Shown here: positions 55,637 through 64,000 of the stretch, one piece after another
Layout of the letters: each line of letters starts with the position of its first letter
Position numbering within the stretch: the first letter of the stretch is position 1
DNA from: Hericium rajendrae
Lineage: Eukaryota; Basidiomycota; Agaricomycetes; Russulales; Hericiaceae
Assembly (NCBI GenBank): GCA_033439255.1
Contig: CM065883.1
Location: 1,922,001-1,986,000, forward strand
Direction of reading: 5' to 3'
DNA length: 64,000 nucleotides
Program-made: the position numbers and the translations under genes
The notes under the pieces: model-generated
What the model saw: the letters and a program-made list of their open reading frames with translations, nothing else
What the model was told of the DNA's origin: nothing
Database searches by the model: none

Positions 55637-57524
55637 ATGCTCTTTACCAAGAACAACAACAGTTTCAAGTCACTCTCCGCGGATTCCACTACCCGCACCG
55701 CCAGCAAGGCCGGCCAGTATCCCGTGCAAAAGGTGGGTCAGCCCTCACCTGGCACCAAGGTTAAGCCTGCCCGCACTCCCGCCCCCAAGACCGTAGAGCC
55801 TGCGAAGCCTCCGAATGCGCCCAACCGCCCAATGCTCTTCGTCGTGTCCAAGGTCCTCACGGCATCGAATGTAATCAATGCGGCACAGTATCCCGGCGCT
55901 TTGAAGCCCATCGCCGTCTGCAAGCCTCTCAACACCGTCAAGCGCTCCAGCACCACGAAGGGCTTGAAGGTCACAACAGCATCCGACCGCCTGAAGACGC
56001 TCGGTACGTCCAAGGTCCTCGACATCGCCGGAGTCGCCGATGCTCCCAAGGCACCCCCCGGCCTGAAGGGTCCCGACACTTCCGAGACCTCCGCCACGTG
56101 CGCTGCCGCTGTCGAAGCCGTCCACCGTCAGATCATTGAGCAGAAACAGAAGGCCACAGTCGTCACCGCGCACAAGGCCAAAGCCAAGTCCGAGCCTCTT
56201 TCCTCTGCGGAGCCTGCCATCGTCCGCGATGCGACGTCCCTGCCAGCCTTCGTCAGCCGCCATAAAGCGAAGGTCTCCACCGCTACGGCTAATGCTGCCG
56301 AAAATGTCCATCCTCCAGACACGCCTGCTCGTCGCCCTCTTCTTGCAGTCCACAAGGGCGGCATCCGCAAGCCGGTCGTCGTAGTCTCCAGGTCATCCTC
56401 TCCACCCTTTTCTCCACCCTCTCTTCCCGCCTCTCCTACACACACAGGCACTGGCTGCAGCCGCCACCAGCGCAACATGCTGTACGCCGCTGCGCATCTC
56501 CCCGAGGGCGCCAGCTTGATGAGGAGGAACGCCATCCGCAAGCTGGATCCTTCTGTCAAGCCGCGCCGCCTCGCGCCTGCGCTTGCGTTACAGAGGACCA
56601 AATCATCGCCCCTTTTTGGCTGGGCGAAGGCTCCCGCCGCCGTGACGAGGTCCACGTCTGGCCCTGTAATCACAAGCAAGATCATCAAGTCCGTTGTCCC
56701 AAAGCCGGGGGACTTGGAGGTTCAGTCCAAGGTTCTCCAATTTATGAACACAGACCCATCCTCTGACGATGAAGGAGTGGTGGGTGCAAGCAAGGCGGAC
56801 ACCGACACCATGGGCACCAGCACTCTTGTCGGGTCAGACGACAAGGACACCAGCGTCCACCTGCCCCTCGATCTCTCGTTTCAGATTTCAATCCAGGATT
56901 TCGACATCCAGTCCACCAGATGTATGTCCTCACATCCTGCCTGCTTATATCCATGCCCACTCATTTTCTCCTCCAGCCATGTCGAGCATGTCGTTCTCCT
57001 CCATTCTTGACATGTTTCCTGTGGTCCCCACGCACATCCCTGGTCCCCTCACACAGGACACGCACCGGCAGCTCACGTCGATGAGCCCTACTTTCGCCGC
57101 ATACAAGACAGTGGCGGACGGTGTGCGCGCGGACGACAGCCTGTCCACCATGTCCGGCAGATCCAGCATTTCTTCCATCCTCGATCTGTTCCCCATGGTC
57201 CCCACGTACATCCCCCGCACCCCCACGCCAGACGCGCACTCACAGTTCTCGTGGCGGCGCCCCACATCTGTCGTGGACAAGCCAGCAGCAGACATCGTGC
57301 TTACAGACGAGGAAGTCGTGCGCTCGTCGATTATCTCTCTGGAGGGCGAGGCGCCCGTGTCGGACACGCCTGCTGCGTGGAAAGCTACGTTCGACTCGGA
57401 GTCCCTCGGCGGGAGCATAACGGCTGTCGGCAGCTCTGTATCTTCGCGCGAAGAGAAGGGGTCGGTCGTGTCGAAGGCTACGACGGGCGTGAAGAAGTGG
57501 TGGAAGCGCGTGGTAGGGATGTAG
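55637..57524 (+). CDS. Disordered Ser/Pro/Lys-rich protein of unknown function
   Basis: Two exons, about 55637-56921 and 56976-57524, joined by an intron with donor GTATGT and acceptor CTCCAG in phase 1. About 610 residues. The first part is Lys/Pro/Thr/Ala-rich, basic and disordered with many SP/TP and KP motifs. The second exon contains an internal repeat: FSSILDMFPVVPTHIPGPLT and ISSILDLFPMVPTYIPRTPT, about 60 residues apart. The end, TTGVKKWWKRVVGM, is a short basic amphipathic stretch that could associate with membranes. No catalytic domain and no signal peptide. Family unknown to me. Confidence 0.75.
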
Positions 57525-58282
57525 GGGAGGAGTAGGTGAGCAGAAGTGTAGGAAGTGGATGTCGCGAGTGGGGAGGGGTTCGAAGCCACGAGTCAAGAGG
57601 GAGGCGATGCTGGCTGCGCCAGTGACCTCGCAACACCATCTACAACCATGCATCCGACTCGCGGCCTACGGATGATGATACCCATACCAACTACAGACGA
57701 CGAAGACACCATGGTCCAGACAGCGAAGACGTAGTCCATCCTTGGTTTATCCAGGACGGGTTCAGTGTTGCAGATGGCGGAGACGTGACACCACGCGCTT
57801 CCTTTGAGGCTGCAGGACGTCAGGCCATTTGTGATATCATGATTACCCAAGTAATCACCCTGCTGCATACATGCCTCATTCGGTTCGATTGCTGTAGATG
57901 GAGTTGCTATGCGGTAGTATGCGTTTTTTAGTTAAGTCTCGGTGCTGCTGGACGTCGAAAACTTAATCGAGGTATTCACATTGTCCGCGAGGAATCTTCC
58001 GATGCGTGTCGAATTGAGAACGAAGCATTTATTTTTTTCTGCGAGGACAGCTGTGGACCGTCAATATCATTGATTTTCGCATGCAATGCAACGACACTCA
58101 GAAGAGTGATTGTGGCCCGGATCACCCTTTGTTCAGGATACCAGCAGCGATGGGACTCTAAATTTTCAGCGTTTATCTTACATTTCGTCGTGTCGATATG
58201 CCTTCTTCCTTTGCTGACATCTTGCGCTAGGACGGCGGTAACGAGCTTTCGTTGTCTTTCTCTGTTGTACATAATTTGACAC
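57525..58282. other. Convergent intergenic region, no gene seen
   Basis: About 760 bp between two stop codons. A 91-codon minus-strand frame at 57593-57868 contains several cysteines but does not fit a known small secreted family (see rejected items). Confidence 0.35.
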
Positions 58283-59793
58283 TTACTTCCCTACACTCAC
58301 GTCCGGATACACGTCGAACCGTCTCTGCACCGTCACCGGGATGCCCGCCCTCGCGTCTTGGAATACCTTTGGATCTATCCCATCGTTAACGATAACGTGC
58401 GCGAATGCCTTCACCACATAAAAGACTTACCGATCTTTGCATAGATAATGGATTCGGACTCGTCTGCTTCGGCGAGAATCGCACCCCTTTCAAGACGAAG
58501 ATAAGTATGGGTAGAGTGAGCGGGAAATTAAAGCAAGGATGAATCGACGTACATTGGGTCGACAACCATGGAATGTCCCCACTAAAACGGGTGAGTACTG
58601 CATTCTATCCTACGAGATTTGACGACAGATCTGGAGACTCACGGCTTGATAACCTGCGTTTAGGTCACGCGCCGGGCTGCACATAGCGAAGAATACCTGA
58701 TTGTCGACAGCTCTACGGTTGATGCCATTGGTCAGAATATGAATAAAATAAGAACGGATCGGGCTGCGAAACATACGCACCGTGAGCGTTGAAGGAGTTC
58801 CCAGTGGAGAGGGCCTGTCGTCATATTGAATGCACCGGGGTATATCAGGACTTGACATCCTGGTAGTCATTACGACACGGAACGGTTAATGGAGATCGGG
58901 GAATGAGAATAGTTAAGCACCTTTGCGCGCGGCGATCGCTGCGAGCTCGGGAAAGCGCACATCGTAGCAGATACCGAGCCCAATACGCGCGAAATCTGCG
59001 TAGCATAGATTCAGGCATGATTACATGGAGATTGCGAGGCGATGCGAACCTGTGTCGAAATAGTTCGTCGTGCTCCCGCCAGTGAGCGTCTCGCTTTCCT
59101 TGAAGGTGATCTTCCCTGGGATATCGATATCGAACAAATGCACTTTGCGATGGGTCGCGACGAGATCGCCTATACTATGGTTGAAGGAAAAGAACACACG
59201 ATCGAGGACGATACTGACCTTGTGGATCGAAGACGAGTGCCGTGTTGTAGACTTTCTTGCTGTCTGCAATGTCTCGCTCGGGTATTGAGCCTGAGATCCA
59301 TTCGCACCCGGATGAACATCTGCAATCGTAGAAAAATAATGTCAATGGTGTACATACCACCAAGCAACCACACTCCCGCTTCCTTCGCCGTCTCGGATAG
59401 CATTCGCACGCTCTCGCTCTGCGATTTCACGATATCGTATGCCTCGCCTGCTTTGAACCCGATAGGTTCGGCGTAAACTGGGAAGTGTACATGTCCGTAT
59501 GGCGAGTTGAAACATTCCTTCAGTATTTGAATCAGCACGAGGAATTGCGGAGATAAAACGAACGAACTCACGGGCAGGACGACAAGGTGCGGTTTGGTGT
59601 CATTCTGTGCAGCGCGAAGGATCATATGGCGCGCATGCGACAGGTTGGAGGTCTTGTCAGCGCCAATCTGGCCGAGCTGAATGAGAGCCAGATTGAACGG
59701 CTTGAAGGTTGGTGCGGGGGTGGACATGGTGGACACACGTCGGCTCGCTGGAGGGTATAGCGTGGTGCGAATGGTGCGGAGGGCGGTGAGCAT
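58283..59793 (-). CDS. NIT2: Carbon-nitrogen hydrolase, omega-amidase NIT2-like
   Basis: Nitrilase-superfamily amidase that hydrolyses alpha-ketoglutaramate or related amides (function from family). The catalytic triad is visible: Glu in [12 protein letters not shown] (split by an intron after LP), Lys in [15 protein letters not shown] and Cys in [45 protein letters not shown] and the end YPDVSVGK follow. About ten exons. The longest start (59793) gives [19 protein letters not shown], which is basic with no acids; a second ATG at 59727 gives [19 protein letters not shown]. The first may be a mitochondrial presequence and the second the cytosolic form. Confidence 0.9.
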
Positions 59794-60185
59794 GTGCTCA
59801 GCTTATAGCTAGAAGACAGTATAAGTACGGTAAATAAAGCAATCCTATTCTTATCGCTGGGAAATATATAGATATAGATTCCTTACCTCCGGGCAATCTG
59901 CGAGAGCAGATGAAGTGAACAACCGACCAGCGGGGCGCCGGTTATAGATTACAACATTCTGCTTACCGGAGTACCGGTCCGTTGTAGATAGATAACGATT
60001 GGGTTTGTAGACGCTTGTAGGTCCCATAATTGCGCTATATACACTCCAACTTATCTGATCTCCGTGCTCTCTCGGCCAATTACTACGGCTTGGCTTTATA
60101 AGTCATCTACTAGCAGTGAATGCTATAGATCGCCTCTCTCTCCACACTTTAGCGGGAAACTGGAGCATAACACTACTAACACGCG
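59794..60185. other. Divergent promoter region of NIT2 and the lipid kinase gene
   Basis: About 390 bp shared by two divergent genes. An accggagtaccggt palindrome lies near 59970. No coding signal. Confidence 0.4.
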
Positions 60186-61365
60186 ATGCTTCTAGTTATC
60201 TACAACCCAGTGAGCGGGCCCTCCTCTGGGGCGCTAATCACCCAGGAGCGCGTTCTACCTCTCCTCACATCGCATGGGCGTACACCAGACCTGGTTGCAG
60301 CCACAGAGCATATAGGACACGCAGGCCAGATCGCCGTCGACTTCATTTCAAAGGCCGACAACAGAGATGAGAGGATCACTATCGTGCTCATATCAGGCGA
60401 CGGGACGCTCCACGAGATCGTCGAGGCGCTGTACACACACTACGCTACAAAGCCGACCAGGCCGAAGCTTGGCTTCGTGCTCGTCCCAGGCGGGACCGCC
60501 AACGCGCTCCACTCGTCGCTCTTCCACGGCACACAGGACGCAGACCCCACCCTCGCGTCCTTACGCGCCTATCTCGCGCCCTCGCCGCCAACCACCCCGC
60601 TCAAACTCACCGACACGCGCCTCCTCCCCGCGCCCGCCGAGCCGATCATCTCTGTAGTGGTCACCTCGACCGCGCTGCACGCCGCCATCCTGCACGACTC
60701 GGAGGCGCTGCGCGCGTCTACGCCCGGTCTTGAGCGCTTCAAGCTCGCGGCGGCGCAGAACCAGGCGCGCTGGTATGCCGCGCGGGTGCGGCTGCTGCGC
60801 GCGGACGCGCAGATATATGATCCCCGCGTGGGGGAGTTCGTAAAGTACGAGGGGGAGACGGAGTTGAAAGGCCCGTTCGTGTATTTCTTGGCCGTGGTCA
60901 ACGTCGACAGGCTCGAGCCTGCGTTCCGGATTGCGCCGCTGCGGCGCTCGCACCCTGCGAGTGGCGACAGTATGGATCTAGTTGTGGTGCGCCCGCGTCG
61001 GGATGCGTCGTTGCCTGCAGATGAGGGAGAGGCGAAGAGGGTGTTCGGAGAGAAGATATGGGCGGTGCTCGGGAAGGCGTACGAGGATGGAGCGCACCCT
61101 GGCTTGCGGTACGCGGCTGATGGTACCCCCAGCGCGGAGGGCGAGGGCGAGAACGTCGTGGAATACTTTAGAGTCGGTGGATGGGAATGGATACCCGTGC
61201 GTCTTTATTCGCTCTGGTGGAGGAGTGCGGCTGACTTCGCATTAGGATGAGGCAGACGAGAAGGCGCATTTGCTATGCGCTGATGGGACAATTCATGAGA
61301 TACCGCGGGGCGGACAGGCGAGATGTGCAGTGGGCGATGCGTGGGACCTCGTAGTGTATGCATAG
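60186..61365 (+). CDS. DAGK-catalytic-domain lipid kinase (sphingoid base/diacylglycerol kinase-like)
   Basis: ATP-dependent kinase of the diacylglycerol/sphingosine kinase fold. Two exons, 60186-61196 and 61246-61365, give 376 residues. The glycine-rich ATP site is visible: LLVIYNPVSGPSSG, VLISGDGTLHEIVEAL (GDGTxxE) and FVLVPGGTANALHSSLF. The C-terminal lid domain has GPFVYFLAVVNVDRLEP, FRIAPLRRSHPASGDSMDLVVV and, after the intron, AHLLCADGTIHEIP, matching the DGE strand of the family as DGT. It lacks an N-terminal regulatory extension, so it is shorter than yeast Lcb4. It could act on ceramide, sphingosine or diacylglycerol; sequence does not decide. The start at 60186 is directly before the first strand. 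Confidence 0.88.
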
Positions 61366-61470
61366 TCTTAGATAGACAACAAGACTGATATTCTGGGACC
61401 CAGCGTGGTATATCACAAGCGCGCAACAGATTCAATGTCAGAGCAAGAAAGTTATAAGTATCAGTACAGA

Positions 61471-62299
61471 TCAGATGGTGACGTTCACTGTGGGCTCGCC
61501 CGCGAATAGCCTGTTAATGACCACGCTGGCTTTCGCATGGACTTCCTCCACGGATCCCGTGCTGTCGATCTATATGCGCGAAATGATGATGATGGAACGT
61601 GCGATTGAGTAGGAGATGAGCTCACCTCTGCCACCTTCTGCTGCGTCCTGTAGTGCTCGATGACAGGCATCGTCTGGTCCTTATACGTGCCTGCATCGAA
61701 AGCTCGGACGACCGAAGAAAAACGTACATAAAAAAACACATACGGAAACGCTTCTTGATGCTCTCGACATTGTCGTCCTCCCGGCCGCTGGTCTGGCCAC
61801 GCACCAGCAGGCGCTTAAGCATGACCTCCTCCGTCGTCGTGAAGAAGATCGTCAAGCTCGACACGCACACGTCCTCCTCGAACTTAAGCGCCTGGTCCAT
61901 CTTGCGCGGGAAGCCATCGATGAGGAAGCGGCCCCTGCCATCGGCCCATCCGAGGCCCTTGCCGTCGCGCTCCTCAACGGCGGCACGCATCGCGTTCTCG
62001 AGCAGCTTGATCGTGACCTCCATGGGCACGATCGTGCCCTCGCGGATGCAGGTGCGGATGAGCTCGCCGAATTCAGATTGGGGGCGGTCTTGCTCTGCGC
62101 GGAGAAGGTCACCTGCGGAGAGATGGCAGAAGTTGAAGTCCTCGACGAGACGCCCGCATTGGGTGCCCTTGCCTGCGGAAGTGTAAGATTGGGAGAAATG
62201 TAAAACGAAAACATACACACCAGCGCCGGGTCCGCCGAGGATGAAGATGACGGTGATCTTGGAAGAGTCAAAAATGGTTTTGTTGGACGCGTCGGCCAT
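61471..62299 (-). CDS. URA6: UMP/CMP (uridylate) kinase
   Basis: Nucleoside monophosphate kinase that converts UMP and CMP to diphosphates in pyrimidine synthesis. Start MADASNKTIFDSSKITVIFI at 62299. The P-loop GGPGAGKGTQ is split by an intron after GAG. Further family blocks are CHLSAGDLLRAE, GTIVPMEVTIKLLENAM, GRFLIDGFPRKMDQALKFE and RGQTSGREDDNVESIKKRF (LID region, split before TYKDQTMPVIEHY). It ends GEPTVNVTI at 61471. Four exons; length about 225 residues, usual for eukaryotic UMP kinase with a short extra linker (EERDGKGLGWADGRG) after the NMP-binding part. Confidence 0.94.
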
Positions 62300-62308
62300 G
62301 TCTATAGT

Positions 62309-62557
62309 CTATTTGGTATCGGATGGCGGTCTCTGGTCTTCGTTATTGCGATGTACAGGCCAGACAAGCGGGTGGTCGTTCTGGCGGGGGCGGGCAGAGG
62401 CGGGGTTGGTAACGGCGCGGCGGTGAACGAGGTAGTAGAACGACACGCCTGACAAGAGCGCGACACCGAGGAAGAGGAGCGGGTTGGGTCCTTTGGACGG
62501 GGGCTTCGACGAGGTGCTGAACGTGCGCGACGGCGAGGTGGATGTAACGGGCAACAT
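62309..62557 (-). CDS. Small single-pass membrane protein, possibly mitochondrial
   Basis: 82 residues without intron. N-terminal Ser/Thr/Arg-rich stretch (MLPVTSTSPSRTFSTSSKPP) that could serve as a mitochondrial presequence, then a hydrophobic helix NPLLFLGVALLSGVSFYYLV, and a basic polar C-terminus. Its stop at 62309 lies 9 bp from the UMP kinase start on the same strand. Its ATG is 38 bp from the NUP37 start on the other strand. The family is not recognised. Coding status is inferred from composition and tight placement and is not certain. Confidence 0.5.
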   Translation of the reverse strand: MLPVTSTSPSRTFSTSSKPPSKGPNPLLFLGVALLSGVSFYYLVHRRAVTNPASARPRQNDHPLVWPVHRNNEDQRPPSDTK

Positions 62558-62595
62558 GCAGGTTCGAAGGAAGGTCCAACACGCGCAAATACCTC

Positions 62596-63970
62596 ATGGC
62601 GTTCGACATCCGACACGACCATGGCTCGCTCGTCCATGTCGTCCGCGCATGCCACAACGATGACGGCTACGATCTCATCGCCATTGGCGGCGAGCACACC
62701 GTCGAGGTTTTGTTGATTGTGAGTGTCTTTGTCTTTCTGCGCGTTCATTGCAAGATCCAACTTAGTTGCTTTTAAACTGCAGTCAGAGCACACCGCGACG
62801 CCGCTCGCGACATTCCAGATTGGCTGCCGCATAACCGCCCTCGCATGGTCATCAAGAACTCTATCGCCTTCGCAGTCTGACCAGTGGCTCATCGAGTACG
62901 CTGTTTCATCATAGCCATCCTCGACGCGTCCTGACTTCACGCCAGACTTGCAGCAGCCACGTCTGACTTTGGCCTGCACCTGCTCACGAAAACGCACGAC
63001 ACCGCTGAGGACGTCTTCCCATTCGGAGGCGGTCTCAGCGGGCACCATGGCACGATCAACGACATGACATTCTGCGGCGGCCGCACGCCCGACAGCGCGC
63101 AGTACGTCGCGACTGTCTCCGGTACGGACTCTCCCTCAATCACTCGCTCTATCTAACCTCCACCCCTGCTCTGCAGATGACAAAATGCTCATGGTATGGG
63201 ACCTGCACCCCGCCTTCGACATCCCCTCCCTCCGCGCCTCCGTCTCGCCCGACCCCGTCCCCCACGCGCGGCCACAGCCCACGGCGCTCGCGCTCCCCTT
63301 CCCGCACCCGCTCGGCAGCATCGCCGCGCACCCCACGACCGCGACCGCGCTGCTCGTCGCTGACGCACGGGGTGGCGTGTTCCTCGTCGACTGGCGCGAG
63401 GAGTTCGAGGTCGCGCGGCGCGGCGTCATTGAGCTCGTTGAGCCGCGGGCGCTCGCGGCTGCGGGCGTGGGCGCCGTTGGGGTGGACTGGCGACAGGATG
63501 CGGCGGATATGTGCGTGTCTCTTTAGTTGCGGGTGGGAGGTTGCTGATGTGGTGGTGTGTAGCGTTGGCGGGGTGTTCGGCGCGCGTCTCGCGATTTGGG
63601 ACCTGTCGAAGCTGCATGGCGGCAAGCCGACCTACACAGGACTCAGTTTCTCCTCCGGCGCCCGGCGCTTCCGGTGCGTTATGCTCTTCCTCGTGATCGC
63701 GTTCATCGTGCTGATATGCATGAAAGATGGCACCCGACGCAGCCTACAGTCTTTGCGATCTCCCCGGCGCGTGGCAACGCGCTGCACGTCCACAACGCGG
63801 CCTATCCGCATGCAGAGGCAGTTGTGTTCAGCGCGCGCCCCGGGCTAGAGGTGCGCGATTTCGATTGGGTCGGCGGGGTGAATGCAGGGGGAGATGTGAG
63901 GCTCGCGGTGGGTGCAGGGAGGGGGATCGTGATTGGACGTGTGAGGGAGAAGGAGAGGGTAGTTGGGTGA
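62596..63970 (+). CDS. NUP37: Nucleoporin Nup37 (WD40-repeat)
   Basis: Beta-propeller subunit of the Y-complex scaffold of the nuclear pore. Start MAFDIRHDHGSLVHVVRACH at 62596, then YDLIAIGGEHTVEVLLI, spliced to SEHTATPLATFQIGCRITALAWS. LAAATSDFGLHLL and GHHGTINDMTFCGG follow (typical Nup37 second repeat), then QYVATVSDDKMLMVWDLHP with the WD motif. The second half has LGSIAAHPTTATALLVADARG, RLAIWDLSKLHGGK and WHPTQPTVFAISPARGNALHV, ending RVREKERVVG at 63970. About seven exons. The gene starts divergently from the small membrane protein. Confidence 0.85.
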
Positions 63971-64000
63971 CGGGAAGGTTGAAATCGTGGTTCGTCGCAA

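Noticed and set aside
57593-57868. 91-codon minus-strand frame with QQGDYLGNHDITNGL and several cysteines, hydrophobin-like at first sight
   Set aside because: The cysteine spacing does not give the eight-cysteine CC pattern, there is no signal peptide, and no spliced upstream exon supplies them. Too weak to call even as a relic.

Overview
The window is nuclear DNA of a filamentous basidiomycete, most likely an Agaricomycete. The genes are dense, lie on both strands and are interrupted by many short GT-AG introns of about 45-70 bp. Several carry TATA boxes 55-115 bp before the start codon. The gene set is eukaryotic: ribosomal protein S25, Spt4, Med13, Sem1, Nup37, the GPI-anchor enzyme PIG-A/Gpi3, UMP kinase and Big1. 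All gene models come from reading splice sites and protein homology by eye. Exon ends I checked for phase are given as exact; the rest are approximate.

Layout. 0.6-7.3 kb: an FGGY carbohydrate kinase followed by two tandem Old Yellow Enzyme genes. The second arose from a ~2.5 kb tandem duplication that also copied a dead 3' fragment of the kinase. Then come a tRNA-Val(AAC) and RPS25. 9.0-13.7 kb: a many-exon SulP transporter with STAS and cyclic-nucleotide-binding domains. 14.3-21.1 kb: a large, nearly perfect inverted repeat. Its 2,173 bp arms each carry an intact 84-residue gene, and its 2.4 kb spacer holds a fungal kinase-like gene. 21.4-31.7 kb: a metallophosphoesterase-like protein fused to an RRM, then MED13 and BIG1. 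32.1-40.7 kb: two diverged copies of a three-exon gene of unknown function, flanking an NmrA-like gene and a C2H2 zinc-finger gene with a tandemly duplicated exon.

41.6-50.8 kb: two divergent intronless single-pass membrane proteins related to each other (41.6 and 49.8 kb) with SPT4, a class 3 lipase and GPI3 between them. 51.7-64 kb: SEM1, an O-methyltransferase, a disordered Ser/Pro/Lys-rich protein, a nitrilase-family amidase, a DAGK-type lipid kinase, UMP kinase, a tiny membrane protein and NUP37.

Most genes are unrelated housekeeping functions and no biosynthetic cluster is evident. The accessory interest lies in the duplication structures: the tandem kinase/OYE duplication, the inverted repeat, the duplicated exon and two dispersed paralogue pairs of unknown function.
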